Positions 34,791 through 44,150 of a stretch of 64,000 nucleotides of DNA are shown here, piece after piece. The position numbers and the translations under genes were made by a program. Source of the stretch: an uncultured Collinsella sp. (lineage in GTDB: Bacteria; Actinomycetota; Coriobacteriia; Coriobacteriales; Coriobacteriaceae). The stretch covers positions 1 through 64,000 of the forward strand of contig UREM01000005.1 of NCBI GenBank assembly GCA_900546775.1, given 5' to 3'. A model generated the notes under the pieces. The model did not search any database, was not told the origin of the DNA, and saw only the letters and a list, made by a program, of their open reading frames with translations. Each line of letters starts with the position of its first letter. Position 1 is the first letter of the stretch.

Positions 34791-35801
34791 CTAGATTTCG
34801 CGCACGCTCTGGCGCTCGACAAAATAGGTCGACACGGCCGTTTTGCAGGTGTAGCTCTTGGGATTGCGGATGTTGCCCACCAGGCGGCGCACCGCGATCT
34901 CGCCCACCTCGTGCTTGGGAACGTGAACCGTGGTGAGCGGCGGGTTGGAGAAAGCGCCCAACGATAGGTCGTCAAAGCCGATGATCGAGACATCCTCGGG
35001 CACGCGAATGCCGTGCTCGTTGAGCGCGCGCATGGCACCCACGGCGAGCACGTCGTTCTCGGCAAAGAAAGCCGTCGGCAGGTCGTCGCGTGAGACGCTG
35101 TCGAGCCATGCACCCATATCGCGATAGGCACCTTCGAGCGTGGTGCCCAGCGTGACGCGCCATGCCGGGTTTGCCTCGAGGCCCGCATCCTCAAGTGCTT
35201 GGCGATAGCCGCGCTCGCGATCCTTAAAGTTGCGGATACGAAGATCGCCTGCCAGATAGCCGATTTGCCTGTGACCCTTCTCGATAAGGTAGTCCACGGC
35301 GCGCAGCACCGAATCGGTATTGGCAATGACTACGGCATCGAAGTACTGGCGGTCGCTCCAGCCATCGAGCACGATCAGGTGGGCAGCGGCGTTAGCGAAC
35401 AGGGCGTAGTCTTCTTCGCCCAGCTCGGTGCCCATCAGCACGATGGCGGCGGACGGATCGGCGATCAGGCCCTCGACCTGCGGACGCACGGCGTCCAGGT
35501 CGCTAAAGTCGAGCGAGACAAAGCTCGTGCTCATGCCGTGGCGACGCGCCTGGCGCTCCACGCCCTCAATAACCGCGGGATGGAAGGTGCTCTCGTCCAG
35601 GATGGCGCCCGTCTTGCGCGCGAGCACAAACTGGATGCTCTCAAGTTGCGTCGACTGCTGATAGCCGAGCGACTGCGCGCACTCCAGGATGACCTTGGCG
35701 GTCTCCTCGCTCACGCTGCGCTTGCGGTTGAGCGCGTTGGACACGGTCGCAGGCGAAAAACCGGTAATGCGGCTGATCTCGCGAACACTTGCTTTAGCCA
35801 T
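34791..35801 (-). CDS. LacI-family transcriptional regulator
   Basis: The 336-residue regulator has an N-terminal LacI helix-turn-helix (about 4-50, SVREISRITGFSPATVSNAL) with hinge, and a periplasmic-binding-protein-like sugar domain (about 60-330). GGGGG 4 nt before ATG 35801 sets the start. It ends at a good terminator 60 nt away and its own upstream region holds CTAAAC/GTTTAG sites, which suggests autoregulation. By position it should control the isomerase-transketolase-kinase operon and, by shared operator-like sites, the PTS/apiosidase locus at 7-12 kb. Confidence 0.92.
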   Translation of the reverse strand: MAKASVREISRITGFSPATVSNALNRKRSVSEETAKVILECAQSLGYQQSTQLESIQFVLARKTGAILDESTFHPAVIEGVERQARRHGMSTSFVSLDFSDLDAVRPQVEGLIADPSAAIVLMGTELGEEDYALFANAAAHLIVLDGWSDRQYFDAVVIANTDSVLRAVDYLIEKGHRQIGYLAGDLRIRNFKDRERGYRQALEDAGLEANPAWRVTLGTTLEGAYRDMGAWLDSVSRDDLPTAFFAENDVLAVGAMRALNEHGIRVPEDVSIIGFDDLSLGAFSNPPLTTVHVPKHEVGEIAVRRLVGNIRNPKSYTCKTAVSTYFVERQSVREI

Positions 35802-35883
35802 TGTTCCCCCTAGCAACGGCCGCTGTCGAGCATCGTGGCCTGACCGCCCCGTGACTCGACAACTAAACGACCGCAAATTCAAT

Positions 35884-35919
35884 CTAAACAGAATAGTAAT
35901 TGTTTAATAGCTAGTTTAG
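35884..35919. promoter_or_regulatory. Operator-like sites upstream of lacI
   Basis: CTAAAC (35884-35889), GTTTAA (35902-35907) and GTTTAG (35914-35919) lie about 80 nt upstream of the LacI start, consistent with autoregulation. Confidence 0.4.
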
Positions 35920-36004
35920 CCTGTTGTCAAGCGAAGCGACGCGACTATTCCCCCAACGGGCGTATTTACTCGGTAGCTAATCTGGAACGGGGCACAGAAA
36001 CCGT

Positions 36005-36979
36005 TTAGCCAAGGATGCGAGCCATGCGTGCCTTAAACTCCGCGAGGAAACGTGGGGCGTCCACGGTGAGCGCCACGAGCGCGCTCTTATCCGGATCGGA
36101 CAGGCGGTGCTCGTCGCAGATGGTGCGGCCTCGGTACTCGCCCAGCAGGTCGACGCGCAGATTGCAGCCGAGCGCGCCCACGAGCGTGGGATCGATCGCC
36201 ACGGCAACGGCCAGAGGATCGTGCAGCGCACAGCCGCCCAGGTAGGGCGCGTTCATCTCGTACGAGCCAATGTAGTGCTCGACCATGCTCGCAAATGCGC
36301 AGCCAGCCATAGTGCCCGAGCCTGTCCAGCCGGCAACGTCGCGGCGCGTGAGCACCACGCGATGCGTCACGTCCAGTCCCACCATGGTGAGCTTGCGGCC
36401 CGAGCGCAACACGGCGTCGGCAGCCTCGGGGTCGCCCGCCATGTTGGCCTCGGCGCCCGCGCTCACGTTGCCGGGCACGGTAAGCGCACCGCCCATCACG
36501 ACCACGCGACCGATAGACATCATCGCCGCCGCATCACGCTCCAGGGCGAGCGACAGATTGGAGAGCGGGCCGGTCGCCACGTAGATCAAATCGGGGCCAT
36601 AGGTACGCGCGGCATCAATCAGGTAATCGACCGCCGCATTGCCATCGGCCGACGTCGCGCCCACCGGCTCGTACGGCGAAGCGGGCACGCTTGCGCCGCC
36701 AATACCGTTCTTGCCGTGGATAAGCGTGGTGGACGCCGGCGGCGTGTAGGGTTCGGTCGCCTTCATGGGACGATCGGCGCCCAGGTACACCGGCACCTCG
36801 GGACGACCCAACAGGTCGAGCACCGCCAAGCAGTTGTGCGCCGACTGCTCGACGCGCACGTTGCCAAAGCACGTGGTGATGCCGACGAGCTCCACCTCGG
36901 GGCTTGCGATGGCATAGGCGAGCGCCATCGCATCGTCCACACCCATATCCAGATCAAGGATCAGCTTCTTGGTTGCCAT
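36005..36979 (-). CDS. Nucleoside hydrolase, inosine-uridine type
   Basis: The 324-residue enzyme hydrolyses ribonucleosides to free base and ribose. The calcium-binding LDLDMGVDDAMAL motif is at residues 7-19, and VATGPLSNLSLAL and MGGALTVPGNV are conserved family segments. The active-site His region is ALHDPLAVAVAI near 250. It starts 4 nt after the stop of the ribokinase gene, with GGAG upstream, so the two are one operon: the hydrolase releases ribose and the kinase traps it. Base specificity cannot be told. Confidence 0.92.
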   Translation of the reverse strand: MATKKLILDLDMGVDDAMALAYAIASPEVELVGITTCFGNVRVEQSAHNCLAVLDLLGRPEVPVYLGADRPMKATEPYTPPASTTLIHGKNGIGGASVPASPYEPVGATSADGNAAVDYLIDAARTYGPDLIYVATGPLSNLSLALERDAAAMMSIGRVVVMGGALTVPGNVSAGAEANMAGDPEAADAVLRSGRKLTMVGLDVTHRVVLTRRDVAGWTGSGTMAGCAFASMVEHYIGSYEMNAPYLGGCALHDPLAVAVAIDPTLVGALGCNLRVDLLGEYRGRTICDEHRLSDPDKSALVALTVDAPRFLAEFKARMARILG

Positions 36980-36983
36980 TGTT

Positions 36984-37979
36984 CTACTCCGCTTCTCCGC
37001 CTTGTACTAAATCGTCCGACCCAAACTTGTGCTCGACTTCCGTACGCGTGGGAATTGATTGCTGAGCGCCCAGGCGCGATACCGTCACCGCCGAGGCGCG
37101 AGCACCCGCGGCCATGCACTCAAAGAGCGGCAGACCCTCCAGACGAGCTGCAGCAAGCGCACCAATAAACGTATCGCCCGCGGCCGTCGTATCGACCACC
37201 GCGCTCGAAAGCGCCGGCATGCGCAGCGGCTCACCGCCATCGCCGAGCGTAACCGAGCCGGCGCCGCCCAGCGTGATGACCACGGCGCCGGCGCCCTTGT
37301 CGAGCAGCGCATTGAGCGCGGCGACGCAACTCGCATCATCTGTGGGCAGAATGCCCGTCAGCATCTGGCACTCGGTCTCGTTGGGGCAGACCAGGTCGAC
37401 CGCAGGCCACGCTCCTGCCGGCAGGTCGCAGGCGGGCGCCGGGTTAAAGATCGTATAGAACCCCAGCTCGTGAGCACAAGCAAGCGCCTCGGCCGTCGCC
37501 GCAAGGTCACATTCGCCCTGGGCAATAAAGACGCTTCCGACAGCCGGGGCAATCTCGCTGGCATCGCCGTCGAGCTCGTCGGCCACCAAGCGCCTCAGTG
37601 CGCGGGCAACGTCCTCGCCCGCAAGCGCATGGTTGGCGCCCGGCGACAGCACGATGCGGTTGTCGCTCTCACAGCGAATGATAGTCGCGGTACCGGTCTC
37701 CACGTCATCGCGACGCGCCACAAACTCAACGCCCACGCCGGCATCCTGGAGCCCTGCCACAAGCGCATCGCCAAAGGTATCGCGCCCAACAGCGCCGATC
37801 ATGCACGTGCGCGCACCCATGCGCGCAGCGGCAACGGCCTGATTGGCTCCCTTACCGCCGGCGTTGGTGATAAAACCGCTGCCACCGACGGTCTCGCCCG
37901 CGCGCGGCATGCGCTCGCACGCCACCGAAAGGTCCATGTTCATGCTGCCGAACACCGCAACGATGCTGTGATCCGCCAT
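36984..37979 (-). CDS. rbsK: Ribokinase
   Basis: The 331-residue PfkB-family kinase phosphorylates D-ribose to ribose 5-phosphate. The N-terminal GSMNMDL, the GGKGANQAVAAARMG signature near 40 and the C-terminal VDTTAAGDTFIGAL signature near 255 with the catalytic Asp are all present. The DTTAAGDTF form is typical of ribokinases. GAGGAGG 5 nt upstream sets ATG 37979. It is upstream of the nucleoside hydrolase in the same operon, and divergent from the acyltransferase gene. Confidence 0.92.
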   Translation of the reverse strand: MADHSIVAVFGSMNMDLSVACERMPRAGETVGGSGFITNAGGKGANQAVAAARMGARTCMIGAVGRDTFGDALVAGLQDAGVGVEFVARRDDVETGTATIIRCESDNRIVLSPGANHALAGEDVARALRRLVADELDGDASEIAPAVGSVFIAQGECDLAATAEALACAHELGFYTIFNPAPACDLPAGAWPAVDLVCPNETECQMLTGILPTDDASCVAALNALLDKGAGAVVITLGGAGSVTLGDGGEPLRMPALSSAVVDTTAAGDTFIGALAAARLEGLPLFECMAAGARASAVTVSRLGAQQSIPTRTEVEHKFGSDDLVQGGEAE

Positions 37980-38166
37980 GGAAACCTCCTCGTCTTTAGG
38001 CTTTGTGCCCACCGCCGGCCGTCGATCGTGCACTCTCGCACCCCCTATAACTTTAGTCCACTTTGATATGGACGCGCGCTTGAGCTTGCGCCAGCAGCAA
38101 GCATTCACAGGAGCAGGCAGCTACAATGAATACATGCTGATTATTCTCGTCATTGGATGATGTTTT

Positions 38167-40338
38167 ATGGACCAATTCTCGCAATCGGGCTCGCGCGGTC
38201 GACGCCGCACGGGCAACGAGCCGCGACGCACCGCGAGCCCCCATCGCGCTTCTGCCAACAACGCGGGCCGCGCCAACACTCCCGCCGCGGAGCAGACGCC
38301 TGCTCGTCCCAAGTCCCGCTACATCCCTGCGCTCGACGGCCTGCGCACGCTTGCCGTCGTCGCGGTGGTGCTCTATCACCTCAACCTCACGTGGGCTCAG
38401 GGCGGCCTGCTTGGCGTCACGATCTTCTTTGTGCTTTCGGGCTATCTGATCACGCGCTTGCTGCTCAACGAAGTCGCTAAGACCGGCCGCATCGACCTTA
38501 AGAGCTTCTGGATTCGCCGCATCCGTCGCCTAGTCCCCGCCGTGGTAACGGTAGTGTTCGTGACCTGCGCGCTGTGCACCATCTTTAACCACGTGATGCT
38601 CACCAAGATGCGCCCCGACATCCTGCCGTCGCTGCTGTTCTTCAACAACTGGTGGCAGATTGCCCAAAACGTCTCGTACTTCAACGCCCTGGGCGACCCC
38701 TCGCCGCTTACGCACTTTTGGTCGCTCGCCATCGAGGAACAGTTCTACCTGGTTTGGCCCCCGCTGCTGCTCGCTATGGTATCCATGCACATGAGCAAGC
38801 CCAACACGCGCCGCATGGTTCTGGGACTGGCTGCTGTCTCCGCCATCGCCATGATGGTGCTCTATAACCCCGCCGCCGACCCCAGCCGCGTGTACTACGG
38901 CACCGACACCCGTGTGTTCTCGCTGCTGCTGGGCGCCTGGATGGCCTTTATCCCCGATTGCGACCTGGCACCGGTGCGTCTCGCTCATCGTTTGGGGCTC
39001 AATCGCCTGGCTGGCGCCGCCAAGCACGGCAAGAACGCCGAGGGCAAGCCTGGCGAGAAGGCCGACGAATCAGCCGAGACCGCCCCGGCACAGCCGAGCG
39101 CCCTCGTGCGTTTTTGGTCCTCGCCCGCATCCATCGATGTGCTGGGCGTCGTGGGTCTGGTTGGCCTTGCCGCCATGGTCGCGCTCACCAACGGCTACAC
39201 CGCCTTCCAGTATCGCGGAGGCACACTGCTGTGCTCCATCCTCACGCTCATGGTCATCGCGGCCTGCGTGCAGCCCCAGGGAATGGTTGCCCGCGCGCTG
39301 TCCGCCGAGCCGCTCGTGTGGGTTGGCAAGCGCTCGTACAGCATCTACCTGTGGCACTATCCGCTGCTGTTGCTCATGAACCCGGTCGCCAACATCAACG
39401 ATACACCGTGGTGGCAGTACATTTTGCAGGTGCTGTTGGTGGTCACCGTGGCCGAATGCTCATATCGCTTTATCGAGACGCCGTTTAGGAAGGGCGCCTT
39501 CGGCCGCACCGTCGCCGAATTCCGCGATGGCACCACCACGCCCGCCAACTGGGCACGCGCGCATGTCCCTGTCTGCGCAGCCTGCGCTGTCGTGTTGGTC
39601 GTTGCACTGGGCGGCCTGATCTTTGTGCCCGAGACGTCTGCGCTGAGCGGCGAGGGCGCAGAAGTTCTGAACAAGGAAGCCAAAAACACCGCGCCCACCG
39701 ACCAGCAGGCGGCCGACGACACCGACAAAGACAACGACGGCTTCCCCGATGGCTCCTACGACCTGTTGATGATCGGTGACTCCGTGTCGCTGCGCGCCGT
39801 CGATTCCTTTGACGGCGTGTTCCCGCACAGCCATATCGATGCCGAAAAGGGCCGCCAGTTTGATGCGGGCCGCGCGACATTTGAGGGCTATATCCAGCAG
39901 AACCTTGCCGGCAAGATCGTGGTCTTTGCGCTGGGCACCAACGGCTTGGTAACCGACGACCAGATCGACGCCATCATGGCCGATGCAGGAGATAAGCGTA
40001 TTGTGGTGTTTGTGAACACGCGCAGCCCGCAGCCGTGGGTTGGCTCTACCAACCAGGCCATCGCCAACGCCGCCACGCGCTACAAGAATGTACGCGTTAT
40101 CGACTGGTACGGGTACAGTGCCAACCGCAACGACCTGTTCGACGGCGACGGCACGCACCTGTCGACTGCCGGCGTGACCGAATACCTCAATCTCATCCAC
40201 GATGCAGTCAAGAAGGACCTGCCCGTGCATCCCGAGGATCACGTCAACGATCCGCAGCCGGCGGCCGTCAAGTCTGCCACCGACGCGCTCGTCAATGCGC
40301 TCGCTCTCAAGCCGCACAAGCTGGGCACCGACAAGTAA
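38167..40338 (+). CDS. OatA-like membrane acyltransferase with SGNH domain
   Basis: The 723-residue protein has a charged cytoplasmic N-terminus (1-50), an acyltransferase-3 membrane domain of about ten helices (52-430; IPALDGLRTLAVVAVVLYHL and FWSLAIEEQFYLVWP), an eleventh helix near 462-485, and an extracytoplasmic SGNH esterase-like domain (about 525-690). The SGNH nucleophile lies in IGDSVSLRA and the Asp/His pair in DGDGTHLS. This is the layout of O-acetyltransferases that modify peptidoglycan or other cell-surface glycans and give lysozyme resistance. The Shine-Dalgarno is weak (GGATGA). A GC-rich hairpin follows the gene. Confidence 0.88.
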   Translation: MDQFSQSGSRGRRRTGNEPRRTASPHRASANNAGRANTPAAEQTPARPKSRYIPALDGLRTLAVVAVVLYHLNLTWAQGGLLGVTIFFVLSGYLITRLLLNEVAKTGRIDLKSFWIRRIRRLVPAVVTVVFVTCALCTIFNHVMLTKMRPDILPSLLFFNNWWQIAQNVSYFNALGDPSPLTHFWSLAIEEQFYLVWPPLLLAMVSMHMSKPNTRRMVLGLAAVSAIAMMVLYNPAADPSRVYYGTDTRVFSLLLGAWMAFIPDCDLAPVRLAHRLGLNRLAGAAKHGKNAEGKPGEKADESAETAPAQPSALVRFWSSPASIDVLGVVGLVGLAAMVALTNGYTAFQYRGGTLLCSILTLMVIAACVQPQGMVARALSAEPLVWVGKRSYSIYLWHYPLLLLMNPVANINDTPWWQYILQVLLVVTVAECSYRFIETPFRKGAFGRTVAEFRDGTTTPANWARAHVPVCAACAVVLVVALGGLIFVPETSALSGEGAEVLNKEAKNTAPTDQQAADDTDKDNDGFPDGSYDLLMIGDSVSLRAVDSFDGVFPHSHIDAEKGRQFDAGRATFEGYIQQNLAGKIVVFALGTNGLVTDDQIDAIMADAGDKRIVVFVNTRSPQPWVGSTNQAIANAATRYKNVRVIDWYGYSANRNDLFDGDGTHLSTAGVTEYLNLIHDAVKKDLPVHPEDHVNDPQPAAVKSATDALVNALALKPHKLGTDK

Positions 40339-40363
40339 CCTGCAGCGCAAACTTCCCACATCC

Positions 40364-40397
40364 GGAGGGGGTGCCCGCCACGGCAGGCACCCCCTCC
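40364..40397 (+). terminator. Hairpin after the acyltransferase gene
   Basis: GGAGGGGGTGCC (40364-40375) pairs perfectly with GGCACCCCCTCC (40386-40397), 26 nt after the stop codon. The T-tract is missing. Confidence 0.6.
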
Positions 40398-40571
40398 GAC
40401 AGTTAGGGACGTTCCTTATGTGCCGGCACCCAGGGACACTCCTGACACAGCCGAGGAACGCCCTCCTTGCGACCAAATTCTGGGCGCCTCGCCACCCCGA
40501 ACGTTGTTTCCAAGCCCACACCCGCAGCAAACAACCCAAAATCACTCTTTTCGAGCCGGCTCCAAGGGGTC

Positions 40572-40801
40572 GTGGACAAAAAGGGGCAAATATGAGTACT
40601 GTTACCATTTTAGTAGCAGGCAAAACCACCCAAAATGACGTCCGAGCGACCCCTACAACCCCCTAAAGCAGCCAACCTGACTGGTTTAAGACATATTGGA
40701 GCCAATTTTAATGAACATACTATCGGCTATGTCCATTATCTTCTTGGATGTAAATGCTATTCACTTAGCAACAGTACTCATATTTGGCATTTTTTGTCCA
40801 C
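40572..40801. mobile_element. 230-bp inverted-repeat element (MITE-like)
   Basis: Arms of about 33 nt (40572-40604 and 40769-40801) share a perfect core CAAATATGAGTACTGTT and both begin with GTGGACAAAAA. The inside has no gene and is AT-rich in its right half, unlike the chromosome. The size and structure suit a MITE or a large intergenic repeat. No target-site duplication is evident. The bases 40398-40571 hold nothing recognisable. Confidence 0.5.
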
Positions 40802-40883
40802 TGCCATATAACTAATGCCCTATAGCGGGCAAAAAACAGGCCGCAGTCCATCGCTGCGGCCTGTTCGGAAGCAAAAGTGGGCG

Positions 40884-42146
40884 CTAAGCGCTGTAACCCA
40901 TCGCCTGCAGGACAAACATGACGACCGTGAGCACCGTAATCACACCGATAGTCGCCCAAGTGAGCACGTTCCACACGCGACCGTTGCGGTTAGTGCCCAT
41001 AATGTGACGGTCGGCGGCGATAACCACCTGGAACACCAGAACCACGGGCAGTAGCACGCCATTGATGACCTGCGAGGTCATCATAATCTGGAACAGATCG
41101 ACACCGGGCATGAGCACCAACACGGCAGAAATACCGATGATGGCCGTAATGATGCCGCGGTAAACCGGGGCCTCATCCCAGCTGCGATCGGCGCCGCGCT
41201 CCCAACCAAATGCCTCGCAGATGGCACTCGACGTAACGCCCGGCAGCACGCAGGCAGCCAAAAAGCTCGCTGCAACCAGGCCCGAGGCAAACAGCACCGT
41301 GGACCACTGACCCGCGATGGGCTCCAGCGCGCGGGCGGCATCGGCAGCATCGCTAATCTGAATACCCGCCGGGAACAGCACCGTACCGGTCGTGATGATA
41401 ATAAAGCCCGCAATGATATCAGCAGCGATCGAGCCGCTCACGGTATCAATGCGCTGCAGCACGATGTCGTCCTCGCCCGCGTTCTTATCGACCACGTTGT
41501 TCTGCGCCAAGAAAATCATCCACGGCGCGATGGTGGTACCGATCGTTGCGACCACGAGCGACACGTAGCTGGGGTCATTTTGAATGTTAGGCACGACCAG
41601 GTCGACCGCGACCTCACCCCAGTTGGGGCCAGCCATAAACGCGGCGACAATATAGGTCACGAAGACGCAGCTTACCAACAGCAGAATCTTCTCGATGCGC
41701 TGGAAACTACCCGACATGGTAAGCATCCACACCAGCAGCGCCACCAACGGCACCGAGATGCTCGCCGGCACGCCAAAGAGAGCAAGGCCGCTGGCGATAC
41801 CCGCAAACTCCGAAATGGTCACAGCCGTGTTGGCGATCAACAGCGCCGCCATAGCAAGTACACTCTTGCGCACGCCAAAGCGCTCGCGAATGAGCGATGC
41901 CAGGCCCTTGCCCGTGACGCAGCCGCAGCGCGCCGCGGTCTCCTGCGTCACGATAAGCAGCACGGTCATAACGGGAAGCATCCACAGCATCTTGTAGCCA
42001 TAGCTGGCACCGGCGCTGGAATACGTGGCGATGCCGCCGGCGTCATTTCCCGAAAGCGCTGCCAGAAGGCCAGGGCCCATGGCGCCAAAGATGGCCGCGA
42101 TGGTCAGCTTTTGCTTGGTGCTCGCCTTTTGCTTCGTGTTTTGCAC
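40884..42146 (-). CDS. NRAMP-family transporter, probably of the NRMT (Mg2+) subgroup
   Basis: The 420-residue protein has about eleven membrane helices. In helix 1 the canonical DPGN is replaced by SGNDAGGIATYS, and in helix 6 the MPH metal site of Mn2+/Fe2+ NRAMPs is replaced by TTIAPWMIF, removing the metal-selective Met. Substitutions of this kind are described for NRAMP-related magnesium transporters, one of which was characterised from the coriobacterium Eggerthella lenta. GTG 42146 follows AGGTGG and lies 8 nt after the mgtE stop, so the two are coupled. Mg2+ is the best guess; Mn2+ is the alternative. Confidence 0.8.
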   Translation of the reverse strand: MQNTKQKASTKQKLTIAAIFGAMGPGLLAALSGNDAGGIATYSSAGASYGYKMLWMLPVMTVLLIVTQETAARCGCVTGKGLASLIRERFGVRKSVLAMAALLIANTAVTISEFAGIASGLALFGVPASISVPLVALLVWMLTMSGSFQRIEKILLLVSCVFVTYIVAAFMAGPNWGEVAVDLVVPNIQNDPSYVSLVVATIGTTIAPWMIFLAQNNVVDKNAGEDDIVLQRIDTVSGSIAADIIAGFIIITTGTVLFPAGIQISDAADAARALEPIAGQWSTVLFASGLVAASFLAACVLPGVTSSAICEAFGWERGADRSWDEAPVYRGIITAIIGISAVLVLMPGVDLFQIMMTSQVINGVLLPVVLVFQVVIAADRHIMGTNRNGRVWNVLTWATIGVITVLTVVMFVLQAMGYSA

Positions 42147-42154
42147 GCGACCAC

Positions 42155-43999
42155 CTAACCCATGACTGACATGGTGAGCAGCACCGCGGCGATGCAGTAC
42201 GCCAAACACGAGATCATGACGGCGATGACGTTCATGGCGGTGCCCGACGTATTGAGGTCGTGCTCGTCACGCCAGAACAGCACCATCAGGTAAATCACGG
42301 CGCTCATGTTGCCAATCAGACAAACGATGGCCGCAATGTTAAAGCAGCCGGTAAAGAGCTGCTCTTCAAACATGGGCGCGTCGGGGAACGCGGCCGTGCG
42401 CACCAGCTGGGCGCACAGGTAGGTCACGAGCGACAGAATCAGGCCCATGCCCGTGCTCTGGAAGAAGAACCCCAGATACGGCTTGGGCTCGTCGTCGCGA
42501 CCGTCATACTCCAGGAAGTAGTTCTTGACGAACGACACCATGCGCGAGGCCGCCAGCAGCACGAGCGGCATGGCGCACATGGGGAACACCACCAGATGCG
42601 CGGAGCCGAGCGCCGTTCCCAGCACGGTCGCCATGATGCACGACGCGATGCCCCATACAACAACCCAGTACTGGCGATGCACGAACCAGCTGAGCACGTT
42701 CGTCGAGTCGTCCGACGCGCTGTCGCCCGAGCCGACACCGGCGATCTGCAGGTCCTCCTGATGCTCCTCGGCGATAACGTCCATGGCGTCGTCGAAGGTT
42801 ACGATACCCAGGATATGACGGTTCTCGTCGCAGACGGGGATAGCGACCAGGTCGTACTTGGTCATCTCGTCCGTCACGTCTTCCTGGTCCTCGTCGGGCG
42901 ACACGTAGACCAGGTCGCGATAGGCCAGCTGACCCAGCGTGGCGTCGCGGTCGGCTACGATCAGCGTGCGCAGCGAAAGCACACCGGTCAGCATGCCGCT
43001 CGGATCCTCGGTATAGACGTAGTAGACGCTCTCGAAGTCCTCGTCGAGCTCGCGAATCGCCTCGATGGCGTCACCGACCGTTGCCGTGGCGGGCAGGGAG
43101 ACAAACTCCGAGGTCATGATGCGGCCGGCGGTGTTGTCCTCATACCCCAGCAGGTTACGAATCGCCTTCTCCTCCTTGACGCCCATCAGGCGCAGGAGCT
43201 TCTCGGCCTTCTCGTAATCAAGCTCGTCGATCAGGTCGGCAGCGTCGTCCGGGTCCATCATGGCCAGCATCGACGATGCGTCCGTGTCGGACAGGCCCTC
43301 GAGCATCTCGGTCATAAGCTCGTCGTCATCGAACTCCGAGATAGCTTCGGCTGCCTGGGCGGTATCGAGCTGCGCAAACACCTGCGCACGTAGGCGCGGG
43401 TCGAGCTGCTCGATAATGTCGGCGATGTCGGCAGGGTGCAGCTCGCCGAGCGTCTTGTGCGACACCGAGAGTTGGATGTTTTTAGTCGAGCGGTCGAGCA
43501 GGTCCATGTAGGACCAAGCGATGATGTCCTCGCTGAGCGGCTTGCCCAGGTGCTTCATAAAGCCCTCGACGACGTGCTCGAGTGCGGGGCTGATCGCGCG
43601 CAGCAGACCGCGGGCACCGACCTCGGCACCCAACAGGCGCAGCTGGTTTTCGCCCGACATGGAAAACTTGATGTCGTTGACGCGCACGACCTTCATGCCC
43701 TGCGTGTCGACGATCTGCTTATTGAGCACGTCGCGCGCCAGCAGGAGCTCGGTCGGCTGCAGGTACGAGAAGCGAATATTGGTGGCAGACGTGTTGAGAT
43801 ACACGCCCGTCTCGTCGATACGGTCGACCCATTTGCGCCAGCTGATCATAAACGGCGTCTTGCCGGGGCCGCGAAACGCGAGCGACGTCACGTGTGGAAA
43901 AACTTCGCCGGTAGCAATACCAAAATCGTTGACCACGCCGAGCTTTTCGCCGTCGACGTCCAAGACCGGCAATTTGAGCATCTCACTCAGATAATTCAA
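42155..43999 (-). CDS. mgtE: MgtE-type magnesium transporter with PRC-barrel N-terminus
   Basis: The 614-residue protein has a PRC-barrel-like domain (about 1-80), an MgtE N-terminal helical domain (about 150-265, HPADIADIIEQLDP and DPDDAADLIDEL), paired CBS domains (about 275-400), and four to five membrane helices from about 450. In MgtE the N and CBS domains bind Mg2+ and close the pore when Mg2+ is plentiful. The added PRC domain is unusual. The start is TTG 43999, with GGGGAG at 5 nt; the next ATG lacks a ribosome site. A 9-codon frame overlaps the start. Confidence 0.85.
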   Translation of the reverse strand: MNYLSEMLKLPVLDVDGEKLGVVNDFGIATGEVFPHVTSLAFRGPGKTPFMISWRKWVDRIDETGVYLNTSATNIRFSYLQPTELLLARDVLNKQIVDTQGMKVVRVNDIKFSMSGENQLRLLGAEVGARGLLRAISPALEHVVEGFMKHLGKPLSEDIIAWSYMDLLDRSTKNIQLSVSHKTLGELHPADIADIIEQLDPRLRAQVFAQLDTAQAAEAISEFDDDELMTEMLEGLSDTDASSMLAMMDPDDAADLIDELDYEKAEKLLRLMGVKEEKAIRNLLGYEDNTAGRIMTSEFVSLPATATVGDAIEAIRELDEDFESVYYVYTEDPSGMLTGVLSLRTLIVADRDATLGQLAYRDLVYVSPDEDQEDVTDEMTKYDLVAIPVCDENRHILGIVTFDDAMDVIAEEHQEDLQIAGVGSGDSASDDSTNVLSWFVHRQYWVVVWGIASCIMATVLGTALGSAHLVVFPMCAMPLVLLAASRMVSFVKNYFLEYDGRDDEPKPYLGFFFQSTGMGLILSLVTYLCAQLVRTAAFPDAPMFEEQLFTGCFNIAAIVCLIGNMSAVIYLMVLFWRDEHDLNTSGTAMNVIAVMISCLAYCIAAVLLTMSVMG

Positions 44000-44012
44000 T
44001 GGTGCTCCCCAT
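43983..44012 (-). CDS. Nine-codon frame overlapping the mgtE start
   Basis: ATG at 44012 with GGAGG 7-8 nt upstream begins a frame of nine codons (MGSTIELSE) that ends at TGA 43985-43983, 12 nt inside mgtE in another frame. Ribosomes starting here would cover the mgtE ribosome site. It may set the level of mgtE translation, or it may be chance. Confidence 0.3.
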   Translation of the reverse strand: MGSTIELSE

Positions 44013-44020
44013 CAATATTC

Positions 44021-44150
44021 CTCCGGACGCGGCCGCACATGCGGCGTCCGGGGGCTTCTGGATATGTATACGCATGCGCGGGCGGCACGCCGCTCGACGC
44101 TTACACCCCGTGCATGCGCAAAAAGCACCTGCATGGGGTCATCGACTGTA
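44021..44150 (-). promoter_or_regulatory. Structured leader of mgtE
   Basis: Two stems are visible in the RNA: GGACGC with GCGTCC around 44022-44050, and an imperfect CCCC...GGGG stem with a T5 loop around 44106-44142. The leader from a possible promoter near 44260 would be about 250 nt. A known M-box pattern was not found, so a Mg2+ sensor here would be new or the stems may be incidental. The gap 44013-44291 has no gene. Confidence 0.35.
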
